64,000 nucleotides of DNA from Fallopia convolvulus (taxonomy: Eukaryota > Streptophyta > Magnoliopsida > Caryophyllales > Polygonaceae). This document shows positions 32,372 through 44,919 of this stretch, in pieces. The DNA lies in the NCBI GenBank assembly GCA_964016875.1, contig OZ024735.1, positions 5,255,338 to 5,319,337 of the forward strand. Direction: 5' to 3'. The position numbers and the translations under genes were made by a program. Position 1 is the stretch's first letter. The number at the start of each line of letters is the position of its first letter. The notes below the pieces were generated by a model that worked only from the letters and a program-made list of their open reading frames with translations, was not told the DNA's origin and did not search any database.

Positions 32372-35143
32372 TACACATAATTTATATACATGCTATATTA
32401 ATTAGCCACGTAACTTTTTTAAAATATCCATAAGCATGATTTTATTATAATATTTTCTATACATAAATATGACAACTTCTTAATTATATGGACCATATTT
32501 TTATATACAAATTTTTATATTTATTTTTTAGATTATTTTATACTAACTTTCTATCCATAAGTATGATAATATTTTTAATTAATATAGGCTAAAAAAATTT
32601 CATGAATTATAGTAATAATCAATTTTACATTAATTTTCTATATGGAACTATGATAATGTTTTTTTAATATGAAACATATTTTTAATTAGAAATTTTTGTG
32701 TTAATTTTCGAACTTTTTAATATTAACTTCCTATAAATAAGAAATTTTTAATATTAATTTTTAATTAGAATGTTTTTAATATTAATTTTTTAAATTTCCA
32801 TCTACAATAATGTTGATTCTCTTATATTAATTTTCTATTTTTATATGACAATTAAGGATAGAAAGGTATTAGATTTTGATGTCTCTATTTATAAGTATTA
32901 ATTTGTTATCTATGAATATGAAAAATTCTTTATATAATATGAATCATATTTTAATTATGAGATTTTATATTAATCTAGATTTATTTTATATTATTTTTCC
33001 ATAAGTAAACTATTTTTTAGTTAATATGGTCCATATTTTTTATTATGTATTTGTAGTATTGATTTTTGGTTTTTTATTTTAATTTTTTATAGGTTATTAT
33101 GAAAACTTTTAAATATGGTATTTATTTTTTATATTAATTTTTATCCATAATTGCATGAAAACTTTATAATTAATATGATCTATATCTTGAATTATGGATT
33201 TGTTTTTAATTAATATGGGCCATATTTTTAATTACACATTGTTATATTAATTTTTTATTTTATTATATTATTTTTCTATTTAAAATTATGATGAATTTTG
33301 AAATTATCTATCCATAAGTATGTTGATTTTTTTTATTACGAATTCCTCAATAAATAAAAAGAAAATAATGATCCCTTAATGTTAAACTAATTAATTGGAT
33401 CGGTTCAGTCATTTCGGCTAGGATCGAGTATGGTTCATATCATTAAAATTTACGGTTTGATCGGATCAATATATTCTAATATTAATATCGGTATAGATAT
33501 GTTATGTTTTACAATATATTAATATTCTTTTCATAAGTATGTTGATTTGTTTATATTAGGGATCCCTTAATAAATAAATAAATTATTGATCCCTTAATGT
33601 TAAACATGTTAATCGGGTCAGTTCAAGTTCTGTTGAGTACAAGTTCATGTCATTAAATTTTACGGCTTTACGGCTTGATTGGGTCAATTCATTGAGGTTT
33701 TTGTACGGATTTGCGTCAACCCAATGAGTTAAGAAAGTCAACTTTTGTATGATTATTACATAAATATTATAATATTATTTTTAAGAATAAAATAATATTT
33801 GTATTCATTTTAATAATAAAAGATATTATTACAATTAACTTAAATATTTATAAAATTGTTTCATTATATAAATTATAATACATATATCATATTTAAATAA
33901 TATATTACATTTTGTATTTAAAAAAGTCCCTGGGCAAGGCCCGGGTCATCAACTAGTTCTTGCTATAGACACTAAATAGATAACATGTTTATATATTTTT
34001 TATGTATATAATTTTCTATCTATGGATTATGTATTAGTTTACTACAACAGATAACATATTTATATAATTTTTATATACATAAATTCCTATGAGATGATAT
34101 TTTCCATATTAATTTAATATTTTTATCTCTTAACAAGATTTAGGATCTTAATATTTTTTTATCTTTTAACAAGGCTTGTGTTCCAAGCATAAAATTTATA
34201 TCTATATAATGATATAATTTTAAATAATAAATTTTGTTATGTTGATATATTTTTTATTTTGAGAAAAAGATATAATTTTATGTTGATGACTAAGATTATA
34301 TGTAAATGTCAAATAAAAATTAAAATTCGAATTTTAATTTAAATTAATAAAATTAGATTTTCTTTATCTTTTTATGCATTTATATTAAATATTTTTTCTT
34401 AAATCAAAGTTTGATAAAAAAAATAGAAAAATTTACAAATCTTGATGAATACAAAATACTTACTTAAATTGAATTTTGATAAAAATTTACATTACATTTT
34501 TCTGAATTTCCTTTTTATTTTATTTATGTAAATATAGAATTTTTTTTTATCTCTTCTATACTAATCTTTATACTGTTTTTTCATATTTATAAACATTCTT
34601 ATTATTAGAGTAAAAGATAAGACCCCTAATATATAATTTTAATAAATTAACTTTAAAAAAATATTTTATTAACTTATATTATGCTTTGTATTGTAGATAA
34701 CCTATCCTATTTATTATTGTCTAAAAAATAAGAACATATTATTTAAAATAAAGCACTTTCTGGTCTAGCAATTGCAATTGGAAAGGCTGGAACAGAACTC
34801 CCTTTTTCGTTCGTAAGCACTGAGCGAGCCGCCTTGTCTACGAAGCTTCGCTGCTTCTGCTGCTTGGTGTTCTGAGGAGTTCCGGGCATGAGAATCAATA
34901 AAAAGCAAAATCAATTTTTTAATAATTTCATTCTAAATTTGGACAAGATCTGCAAAAATAATGAAAAAATATTTAAAAATATAGTCAATTAAAATATGAA
35001 GTACAATCTAAAAAAATAATTTGTCTATTGCATAATTTATTATTATATATTATATAAATATATTTATTATTTTAAATTAATATTGTAGAATTGTATAGTT
35101 TCTTAGTAAAATTATCCCGTGAATATCACGGGACTTTAACTAG
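29227..35143 (+). mobile_element. Nested and duplicated Helitron tract with 3' ends at 33956 and 35143
   Basis: About 1.1 kb at 29330-30420 is repeated at 33957-34990 (for example CTAAATAGATAACAT, then AAATTCCTATGAGATGATAT in both). A shorter block (TATAAAGCAGAA...GTTGTAAAATTT) starts at about 29232 and 30627. Helitron-like 3' termini lie at 33924-33956 (CTGGGCAAGGCCCGGG hairpin, then TCATCAACTAG) and 35116-35143 (CCCGTGAATATCACGGG hairpin, then ACTTTAACTAG). TA repeats occur at 31869-31919 and 32329-32369. Open frames are TA-repeat or AT artefacts. Confidence 0.5.
34752..34893. other. Inserted patch of near-normal GC in an extremely AT-rich tract
   Basis: The patch starts about AAGCACTTTCTGGTCTAG and ends about GAGTTCCGGGCATGAG. 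In the sister copy near 30310-30325 the flanks join directly (TATTTAAAA to CAATAAAAAG), so these roughly 140 bases are an insertion. The style (GCGAGCCGCCTTG, CGAAGCTTCGCTGC) resembles plant organelle, especially mitochondrial, DNA. A nuclear copy of mitochondrial DNA is the favoured reading, not a proven one. Confidence 0.6.
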
Positions 35144-35571
35144 TTATATATTAAAGTTATAATTTTTTTAGACACTACAATAATTCTAGCCCCACCTTAT
35201 ATTTAAAAAAATTATTTATATTATTTGTTTCCAATTAAATTCCTTTCTATTTATTAATGTGGAAAAAATTAATTTGAATTTGAATTAAAAATAATGAAAA
35301 TTATTTTATCTTTATCTATTTATAAATAATATTTATCTTAAATCAAATTTGATAAAAAAGTAAAATTTTTAAATATCTATACAATTACTTGCCTAAATTA
35401 AATTTTTATTCAAAAAATATATTATCGTTTCCTTAATTTCCTTTTTGGATTTTTATGTAAATATAGAAGATTTTTTTTATCTTTACAAAATTCTATATTT
35501 TTTTATCTTTTATTATTAATTATCTTTTTAACTTTTTATATTTTTTTATATTTATTTTTTCATATTTGTAA

Positions 35572-36408
35572 TCTACTATATATATAAAAGTAATAAGGTT
35601 TGGAGCCTCCACGTTGCGCCACATCAACTTTTTCCACATGTCGTTCTATTATTATTTCACATAGGATTTTGCCACATGTCATTTAATCATTGCTCCATAA
35701 AAATTTTATATTAATTTTTCTTTCCACTTCATATTCCACATGGCAAATTCTTTCCACCTAATTAAAATTTATTTATTTCCCAAATTTAGATAATATCTTA
35801 ATTTTTGATAGGAGATAATATCTTAACTAAAAGAATTTAATTAATGGTTGAATTTTTTCCTTATAAGCCAATAAAATATATATGCTTAATCTTTTTAACA
35901 TTTTAGTTGTTTCTTTCTCTCTCTTATATTAAAATATAAATATACTCAATTACATATATTATTATTAAATTATCAAGTCAAAGTTTTTTTTAACCTATAT
36001 TTTTTTTCCATTATGATATTTAGATAAGATCGAATCTTTTTGTTGGCAAATCTTTAAATTTCAATTATGATATATCTTTGATTTTTCAATTTTGATTTTT
36101 TTTTTGATAATTTACATACAAATCTAGCCAATTTCAATTGTCATTTTCAATTATAACTTCCCGGTAATGATTTTTTGATAATATACGTACATGTCAAGTC
36201 AATTTTATTTGCTAATCCATATTAAATGTCCTATTATTTTCATTTTTGCTATCAAAATCTTTAATTTAGAATATGTTTTTTTACAATTTATATAAATCAC
36301 CAATTTACACTTATTATTTATGTTATATTTTTATTTATTAATGTCTTTTTTATAGGATATTCTAAAATATCGAGTCATAGTCGTGCAGGGCACGACGGGG
36401 ACAACTAG
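35572..36408 (+). mobile_element. Non-autonomous Helitron, 837 bp
   Basis: It starts TCTACTATATATATAAAAG after an A and ends with the hairpin CGTGC-AGG-GCACG, then GGGGACAACTAG before a T. That is the expected A|TC...CTAG|T structure. It is the sister of 24806-25561. Confidence 0.8.
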
Positions 36409-36462
36409 TATATCTAAAAATTGATGAGTCGTAGTCATGTATGACACGACAGGTACAACTAG
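36409..36462 (+). mobile_element. 3' tail of another Helitron
   Basis: Only the terminal hairpin region (CATG-TATG-ACACG type) and GGTACAACTAG before T remain, directly behind the previous element. Confidence 0.55.
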
Positions 36463-36663
36463 TATAGGATAAATAGTAACTGGATTAACAAAGCGTTAAA
36501 CATATATATTATGATTCCTTCCGCATGCTACTATGGAACGAAAATTGAAATAAATGTGGTAATCGGGAGTCCGTATAATGGTGGCGGATTGATTATTATG
36601 TGGTGAAGTTTGAGGCAGTAGATGATTATTTGAAGGCCTTAATGGGTAGTTCATGGATGATTA

Positions 36664-38535
36664 CTAGTTCTACCCGTCGTACCATGTACGAGTGTACGAC
36701 TACGATCCAATATTTCATATAAATTATAAATAGGATATTAATAAATAAATAAAAATATAACACAAAGTTTAATATAAGTAATTTATTGCTCGTAAAATGT
36801 ATAATTTTATAATCAAATATTATATTCTTCATATTTTATTAATTTTCTTGCACAAAAATTTAGAGTTTATCAAATATTTCAATATATATTAAATATTTTA
36901 TTATTTATTTTTATTAATTTTAAAAATTTTAAATATTTATCATTAATTTTTTTTATAAAATAAAATCATTATACATCTATAAATAAAATTAAAAAAATAT
37001 AAAAACTCCAAATTTATAAAAATTAAATAAACCTGTGATCCTCAAGTTTAATCTCGAGTCTCTTGCCTTCTCGCTTATATGTCTTAAAACTTTTTATATC
37101 TTCAAATTCAATGACCTTGCCAACAACATGTATAAAACAAACATAAATACAGTAATTAGTATCACATAATATATATCAAAAAAATTAAAATAGCATAAAA
37201 TAATTAACTTCGATAAAGTGTAAGAAAACTTACAGACACATGTATTTTCCTCTAATTTCTTTGATAGAATGGTTTCAAAATCAACTAATGACAAACCTTT
37301 TGTAGAGGAGATAGAAGCATCTTTACAAAGTTGAACATTAGTAGAGTAAAAGAAACATATTCTACAGGGGTGTTGAGTCATCTTATAAGGATCATTATTT
37401 TCATCAACTCCAAAGTTTGAAATTGTATAGGTAGAATACTCTTTTAAGATTTGCAAAAAATTATTAGTAAAAAAACTCGGTATGCTAGTTTCAATCTTAT
37501 TCTCCTGCATAAAACAATAAAAATATTAAAACATAGAATATATGTAATTTATATAATAGGAATTCCTAAAAAATCAAAAAATATTTATACAAAACATGAG
37601 ATAGTACCTTTTCATCTATAAGAACCATATGCAAATCTTCTTTTCCCTTGTAGTTTTTCTTCTTTCACACAGATATGATACATTGATACTTACTTTAATG
37701 GTTAAATTGGTTTTCAGTTTTGTAATTTCATCAACAAAGTTCGCCATTGAAATACCTATAAAAGACAATGTATATATATATATATTGTATGAAATAATTA
37801 AAATACAATACAAGCAATGATTGCCTTAAAAAAAAGACCGAAAATAGAGACCGTGATTATTCTTGCTAAATAATTGAGATTGCCTTTCACCAAATGTACA
37901 TATAGTAACTGAATATGTTTAGAATATGTAATATATAATCGTATCAGATTAAAGTTTATATCATATGTACAATTACGTTTGGGCACAATATGTAATTGAG
38001 ATTAACAACCGAGATTGCCTTCTTCTTAACATATATTTTAGTACTTGACAGCAACGTGAATATATCATTGCACAAATCTCTGGACAAATCGGGAGTAGCA
38101 ATAACTGAAAAGCATTTAACGCTAAGCTTACCTCGAAATCGTTAGGGCTCGAAACTGATCGATTGGTCGCAAAGAGTAGAACCTTGGTGTCTTCGTGATC
38201 TATCTTATAAGAATTTGATAGATTTTTACTAAAAAAAAAAAGAAAAATATCTAAGATAGATAGATAGATAGATAGATATCAAAGATTATTGGAATAAGAT
38301 AGAAATAAAAAAATAAAAAAAAAATAATATGTTATAAGAATTTGATAGATTTTTACTAAAAAAAAAGAAAAATATCTATAATAGATAGATAGATATCAAA
38401 GATTATTGGAATAAGATAGAAATAAAAAAATAAAAAAAAATAATAAGAATGGAAAATAAGGTTTTTTAAATATGGGGTGGGGCCAGAATCGTTCTGGTGG
38501 CTCAAAAAGGGACAACTTTAATATATAATTATAGA
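36664..38535 (-). mobile_element. Helitron with RPA-like exons, inserted in a LINE
   Basis: On the minus strand it begins TCTATAATTATATATTAAAG at 38535 after an A, and ends with GTACATGGTACG (hairpin), then GGGTAGAACTAG at 36664 before a T, an exact Helitron insertion. Near the 5' end it has the CAGAACGATTCTGGCCCCAC palindrome shared with 23618. A block of about 120 bases with GATA repeats is duplicated at 38214-38450. The flanking DNA on both sides belongs to one LINE open frame. Confidence 0.82.
37094..37755 (-). pseudogene. RPA1-like (OB-fold) gene fragment captured in the Helitron
   Basis: Replication protein A-like proteins are frequent Helitron passengers; the family binds single-stranded DNA. 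The first exon (from about 37744) reads MANFVDEITKLKTNLTIKVS and then needs a frame change to reach HMVLIDEK before a gtac donor near 37608. The second (from 37507) reads ENKIETSIPSFFTNNFLQIL, then YTISNFGVDENNDPYKMTQH and SLVDFETILSKKLEENT. That order matches the N-terminal OB fold of plant RPA1-like proteins. The first exon is frame-shifted and no further DNA-binding domain is found, so it is a fragment. Confidence 0.65.
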
Positions 38536-39415
38536 TTTGACCACAATGGTTTCAAGAGTTTAATCCATTCATGTGGGTTATTACGACTACACCGGCTTGA
38601 ATAAAAATTTCGAGGCTTCCCATGATGTTGTATGAGAATAACATGCTTTGGCGGTTGGCATTGGGGATTGGAAGACCTATTAGGGTGGACCAAAAAATAA
38701 TGTTCTCGAACCTATGTCGCTTTGTCCAGATTTGTGTGGAGGTGGACATCACTAAGTAGGTGAAGGGTTCGGTGATAGTGAATGGTAGTCGATACCATGT
38801 TGAGTACAAAGGGATCCTTATAATTTGCACTAAGTGTGTCAAATATGGCCACATGGTTCATAAGTGTCCGATGCGTCGGGCGGCGGTTGTGATTGGTGGG
38901 GAGGAAAGTCGAGTGGAAGGTGGCGGAACCAACAATGGTTAAGCAGGGGTCGATTGACGGAGAGCCAAGATATGGCACATGAACAGTTGTTAATAGGCGC
39001 CCAAGGAAGACTGCTGGAAAGTCAAAGATTGTTTAAGATTCCAAAGAGATTGCGTTGAAAGATCATAACCAATTTGTGGTGTTGGAATCTCTAGCTAACG
39101 AAATTGTGGAGAATATTCAAGGACAAAACAAGGCAGGATATAAGGGAAAGGAGGTAGTCTTTGCTTCTCCTAGCTTGAATTAGATGGGTCAGCCCAAGCA
39201 TGATAAATTTCCCAATATGAAGGTTGGTCAAGCCTCATCATCAAAGAGTAAAAAGAAATGTAATAAGAAGTGTATTATAGCTAACCAGGTCAAAGTAGCT
39301 TTTAGTTTTAGTCTATATTGTTTTATTAGGTTGAAGGTAAATTCGATTCTTGTAGATCCTTTCAAGGACAATCAAAGGGAAATCTTGTGGGTGTAGGCCA
39401 CTAGGTGAATCGCCA

Positions 39416-40579
39416 ACAATTGTTTAAAGCATTTTAAAATAGAAAGTAAATTCTTTTGTAAGATAAAAATGTGTCCTTGATAATGGCCAACGAGTCACTC
39501 AATTAGATTGAGTTTTTCTTCAACGTTTATTGCCCCTATTTATGCCAAGGGTTCACTACGATAAAATTGTGGGATAAAATGTTTCCTTATACAATGAAAG
39601 TGGGGCAAACACATTTCATCATTGCATATACATAACTAGTTTGAATATAAGTGTATTAATTTTGATTTGATTCTCTCAAATTCTTCAATTGGATCTGTCA
39701 ATTTCGTACTCCACAATGACTTACACGTCGGGCCTTTTATAGGCATATTTGGAGCTGCATTTGAAGGAGGTTAAGGGATGGTTATGGACTGTTGGGGGGT
39801 TAGGACGGTTGGTGGTGGTTTCCTCCTCTTAACCACATGTTTTCCATGTGAAAAGGCTTATTAGAAAAACTCCAAATCTGCTGCCAACTACCAATACACA
39901 CATGGCATTTCGGCCATTCAAGGCTTAAAAAAGGCCCATGTTGTGTGCGGCCTAACATGGCCTAGCTAGCTTGGAGGAGCTAGATTCACACCCAAGATAC
40001 AATATGTGCTAAACATTCATACAAAGCTTAGTGAAGCTACTACATATCCAAAAGGTCAAAACCTAAGCTCATAGAAGCTAAAGACCCGAAACTAGCTCTA
40101 AAGTGGAGCTAGGTCATTTTTGGTGTTCCAAAGCTTTAGCTAGCTCCCAAAACTTATAACAAAATCTTAGAGCTTCATATATCATTCCAAATCATGAGAC
40201 GTTGGACAAAACCATCTAAAGTGGTCAAGTGCTGCGTAGGCCTTGCCAATGTCGCTCGCCTGCACCAAGACCTCGCCAACACCGAGCATCTAGCGCCAAG
40301 CGTCTAGGCTCACTATGGTGCACCTATGTGCCAAGACCGAACAAGGACGCAAGTTGTCTTTGATCCTTCGACATGTCGGCTCCTAGTGCTAGCGGAGTTG
40401 AGTCTTAGCCCGGGCGCGCCTTGCCCATGATTTCTTTCCCTTAAACCCTTAGAAATACTTAGGGCCTATCACATAGGCCGTTCCTCCCGCACACCCTAAG
40501 CCCAAGTGATACCTTTAGTAATTGTCACACTTACCATCTTTCACAAAATGGATTGATGACTTTTCATAAATCACCAACA
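39416..40579 (-). repeat. Probable 3' LTR of the copia element, inner boundary at 40579
   Basis: Read on the minus strand, TGTTGGTGATTTATG starts at 40579 directly after the purine-rich AAATGGGGGAGGAA (40580-40593). This is how a copia polypurine tract meets its 3' LTR. The outer LTR end could not be fixed; the limit given is only where LINE similarity stops. No coding sequence was seen. Confidence 0.45.
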
Positions 40580-41049
40580 TTCCTCCCCCATTTATGCAAT
40601 GTCATAAAACTTGAACAAGTTTAACAAACTCTATGTATAGAAATAAATATCCATTGGATTTGAATATTTAACTTGTAACACTTACAATCATGCACTAAAG
40701 AATTTTGGTGTAGACTTGAACCACTTCAACTTGTCTAAGTACATATAATAAAAATTATAACATGAGTTACATAATGTATATACACTAAACTTAATGTTTT
40801 TAGGCTTTATGTCCCTTAATTATCCTTTTCACATATGTTTCGAGACGAGTCATCCTTGACCTCTCTTGGAGGAAGCCTTTCACTTCCACATATGATTAGT
40901 TGAACTTCTAACTTGCACCTACAAATGCAATTACCAAAATTCATGGATGAAAACTTGTTTCAAACTTCCTCATCATATAGGCTAGGGAAAATACCTTGGT
41001 GGACTGTTTTATGCTCTCTAACTCTATGTCTTTGCCTACCACATTAAAT

Positions 41050-42575
41050 TTACCGTACATCTTTCGGTAAGGGGGAATTGGGCGTCCAAATCATAGGGTA
41101 CCTTAGGATTTTAACCTCATCTCTTGAGATGCTTTGTACACCAACTCTTTTGCCAAACTCTTGGTTAAATGATCGGCAAGATTGTTGTGTGTTCTCACAA
41201 AGACAACCGAAATGACACCATGTGTGATTAGGTCTCAAATGGAACTATGTCTCACACCTAGATGTCTTGACTTCCCATTATACACTTGGCTATAGGCCTT
41301 TGCCAAGGTACTTTGACTATCAAAAAAGATAGAAATAGGATATATCGACTTTAGCCACAAGGGTATCACACTAACCAGATTCCAAATCCATTCAGCCTCC
41401 TTTCCGGTCGCGAGAATAGCAACAAACTCCAAATCCTACTCGAGGTTGTTATGCTTGATTGTTTCTTGGATGCCCAAGAAATCACACCACCACCTAATAG
41501 GTATACCCTGCCACTCGTTGATGAGTGATCTTCTATATTGGTGATCCAACTTGGATCGGTGTAACCTTCCAAAGTGGACGGTGTTCCCACATATGCAATG
41601 CCATAAGTCATTGAGTACCTAAGCCCTAATGGCCTTACAATGACTTGAACTAGGTCGACTTGTGTATCGACTCAACTTAATTGCCCATGGCAAAGGCTAT
41701 GTCAGGGTGAATGCTCGTCATGGCATACATTAAGCACCCTATGACTTGAGAATACTCAAGTTGTGAGACCGGTTCTCCTAAATTAGAGAGTAGTTTCTAA
41801 CTTGGATCCATAGGTGTACTTACCAATGTGGATTTATCACATTGAAAATGTTTCACCACCTTTTCGATGTAATGGGATTGTGTAAGGGTCAAACCCTTTC
41901 CATCCCGCTTAATCTTAATACCTAAGATCACATTGGCTTCTCCTAGATCCTTCATGGATAAGTTAGTAGACAAGAACTCTTTAGTCTTGTCGAGTTCCAT
42001 TTGGTTTGTACCAAATATAAGCATGTCATCAACATATAAACATATTACAACTCCTTGACCGGAATTATTAAACTTGCTATATACACGCTAATCCGCTTGA
42101 TTAATCTTGATCGAAGCCATCGACCAAGACTACATCATCAAACTTTTGATGCCACTATTTTGGAGCTTGTTTGAGTCCATAGAGGGACTTGATCAAATGA
42201 CACACATTATGTTCTTGTCCATCTACCACAAAGCCTTTTGGTTGCTTCATGTAAACATCTTCATCCAATTCACCACTAAGGAAGGTTGTTTTCACGTCTA
42301 TTTGATGGATGACAAGACCATGAATGCTTGCTAGGGCAATCAAGAGTCTTATTATGGTGATTCTATCCACGGGGGCATATGTGTCAAAGTAGTCGACACT
42401 TTCTCTTTGTCTAAAGCCTTGGATTCCCAATCAGGCTTTAAACTTGTCAATGGACCCATTGAAATCATCTTCCTTTTGAAGATCCATTTGCAACCTAATG
42501 GTTTGCAACTACGTGGAAGGTCCGACAATTCCCAAGGTCCGACAAGGAACGCCAGCTCATTGTGTCCCATGAATA
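41050..42575 (-). pseudogene. Ty1/copia pol remnant: reverse transcriptase and RNase H
   Basis: From 42570 downwards the frames read CKPLGCKWIFKRK, then VDYFDTYAPVDRITIIRLL, HQIDVKTTFLSGELDEDVYM and SLYGLKQAPK. These are followed by the active-site segment YVDDMLIFGT, then MKDLGEANVILGIKI. RNase H continues at 41600-41235 (SWITNIEDHSSTSGRV, ISWASKKQ, AEWIWNLV, KSRHLGVRHSSI). Several frame changes separate these parts, and nothing upstream of the reverse transcriptase (gag, protease, integrase) remains. It is a truncated, dead copy. Confidence 0.88.
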
Positions 42576-42775
42576 TCCGAGGGATAATGAGCCTCTACTG
42601 CTACTAAAGAACCACCCTTCCCCTCTTAAGAAAAGACGGACCACCATAACCTAAAAGGGGAACAAGGGAAGCAAGATGGGCAAGGGCACTGAGGCCCCAA
42701 AGGTCTCAATCACTACGGAATGAAAGCTGATCACCCCTCTTGTTCTCTCCGAATTTTTTTTGAGCCAACACGGGC

Positions 42776-43557
42776 TTGGTGAGCTTTGGGAACTCATCAA
42801 GGCCTAAGGTTGGGCACAAGTGTGCGACAATCCTGTGCTTGTTGACCCTGACCAAGTTTGCCTTTTCTACAACAACTTCAAGGTGGACAAGGACGACACG
42901 TAGGGAACTCTTACCCTCCATGGCGACAACTACCCTTTCAACACCACCAACATTCGCTGCCTCCTCAATGATCCAATCAAGGGCATGTGTTCCCTTCCTC
43001 ACAAGAACTAGAGCTAATTCAACAGAGACGAAATTCTCTATAGTCTCTATGAAGGTCGTGTTCCCACCTCCGGGACTCACACACACAACCTTTCTCTCAT
43101 AGCCAAGTTGGCTCATCAGTTTATTATAACGGTTGTGATCCCAAGGTAGGAGAAGCACAACCACCTCAACAATCAAGACTCCATTCTCCTCTTCCACTTC
43201 ATCCTCAAAATGCCCATCAACTTGCCAATGATCATTCTTGGGCACATCGACAAGTGTCTGGCCTCCCCTACTTACTCCTTGTCATATGCTAGTTTGGTTA
43301 AGATGCTTCTTGTCAAGGAAGGCCTATATGACGACACAAAGGAGGCAATGGAACTTGGTTGGGAATTGGATCTCACTATGATCCAAAAGTTGCGCCATTC
43401 TAAGGTGCCAGAGGAACAAGTGATCGGCACTCTACCTGCTGGTGAAGCATCAGCTGGGAACACTCAGGTGCTCACTCATATTGTCGTCGTCATCCTTGAG
43501 CGAATCTTGGTTGTCATCACTAAGCTCCGAAATCATCTACTTCCCAAGGCACCATGA
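42776..43557 (+). pseudogene. Remnant of a plant 'putative transposon protein' retroelement ORF
   Basis: Plus-strand segments include CLFYNNFKVDKDDT, THNLSLIAKLAHQFI and the open frame at 43210-43557 (MPINLPMIILGHIDKCLASP, LVKMLLVKEGLYDD). They resemble the domain annotated as putative plant transposon protein near gypsy-type elements. Stops interrupt the first part. It is followed 160 bases later by a purine tract and an LTR-like unit on the same strand, consistent with the 3' end of an LTR element. Confidence 0.5.
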
Positions 43558-43714
43558 TCTTTCCTCCGAAGCTCCCTAGCTCTCTCCCTCCCTACAAAAT
43601 TTTCTTTAAGTTCCATCTATGTACATTTTTTTGCCTAAGTAATATATCGGTACTTTAGTATGATTGCGTGTTCTTTTCCTTCTTTATTCATTCTTTTCAC
43701 TTTTTTTGTGATGC

Positions 43715-44873
43715 CAAAAGGGGGGAGGATAGAATGTGTGAGATGTGTTGTTTATGGTTATCTTAGAATATGCTTTGGCCAAGGGGGAACTAACGACTAA
43801 AATGCTAAGTAAGAACTACATTGTCCACAGAAGTGGCTCACATGCACTATGCTTAGGAACTTAGATGCATTTTACAATCTCTCACACATTGAAATACTTG
43901 TCTTTTTGAAATGGGTTTGTCATCATCAAAAACGATGTTGGGAACATATGTTTCACAACATCGAAACAAATGAAGTATTCTCCAGTTTTGATAATGACAA
44001 ATACCATCTGGGAACTAACATTTTATGCTCAAGTATTTCAAGGAAACTTTAGAATGAAAAAGACATTCCTCCAAGGAACTCCATTGTGCATAGCAATGCT
44101 TGAATGAAAGAAAGTAGTGCCTATCAAAGGAAATCAAGAGAGAGAGAGAGATTCCCATCACATGGGAACTCACATGTGAAGACATACAGTGCAACGCAAA
44201 TCTCGGGATTCTGTCTTAGACAAAGCAGAGGCACAATTTGAGGAACAGACTGAGCCGAATGATCCAACGGTCCGATTAACATCCAAAGTTGACCAATTTC
44301 AAATGAAGTCACATGTGAAAAAAAGACATACTTGGCTTGCAAGACAAGGGCCTTTTTGACATCAATGAAAATGAAGAATTCATCCCAAGCCCGAAAGGTT
44401 AAATAAGCCAATGAATGGTGCATTGAAAATGCACATCTCTAAGAACTCACAAAAGTCTTAAGCAAAACCAGGAAAGAAGATTGAAGCAATCAAGAGAAGT
44501 CCCCGACGACGAGTGTCCGATCTCGGCGACGACGAATCCAAGGTTCCTAGGAGAAAGGGAACTGTGATAGTTAAGTCCAGGTGTGAGGTTCGATATATTT
44601 GTCTTTAGTTGAGTTGTTGGCTTATGAACTAGGTTGAGAAGACTCACTAGTGTTACTAGTGTTTGGTGACTACTAGGAACAGAGAAGTGTGAGTCTTGCC
44701 TTTTGTAACTAAGGAACAATCAATAAAACAAGTAGATCGTTCAAAATCCTCGAAACGGAGGTAGAGGTTTACCTACACAACTAGTTGGTTGTAGTGGGGT
44801 TCCTCTATAAAGGAATTGTGCTCTTATCTATTTTTTTACTTGCGATTATAATACTTCCACTGCCTTGGGAACA
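43715..44873 (+). repeat. Purine tract and LTR-like unit (related copy at 59290-59975)
   Basis: CAAAAGGGGGAGGATA at 43715-43730 is a polypurine tract. The unit from TGTGTGAGATG (43734) to GGGAACA (44873) would be the 3' LTR, about 1140 bp. Its second half shares long similarity with 59510-59970, for example AGAGAAGTCCCC, AGGAACAGAGAAGT, GGAGGTAGAGGTTTAC and CTAGTTGGTTGTAGTG. No matching 5' LTR was found upstream. Confidence 0.5.
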
Positions 44874-44919
44874 ATCCAAAGTCTACTCTCAAGCTCTTTA
44901 CTAACACATCAATGATCCA

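Larger units (their letters stand above)
36585..39415 (+). pseudogene. LINE (Ta11-type) ORF1 remnant, split by the Helitron
   Basis: The left part (about 36585-36663) reads DYYVVKFEAVDDYLKALMGS and SSWMI, the conserved start of the DUF4283 domain. The frame resumes after the Helitron at 38536 with QWFQEFNPF, then LGIGRPIRVDQK, VQICVEVDITK, YHVEYKGILIICTK and the zinc knuckle CTKCVKYGHMVHKCP. Stop codons and losses are scattered, so the LINE had decayed. The C-terminal portion fades by about 39415. No reverse transcriptase was found in the window. Confidence 0.7.

Noticed and set aside
42776..43245. Minus-strand frame of 179 codons opposite the transposon-protein remnant
   Set aside because: Plus-strand segments match a known plant transposon domain better; the minus frame has Val-rich composition and no domain.
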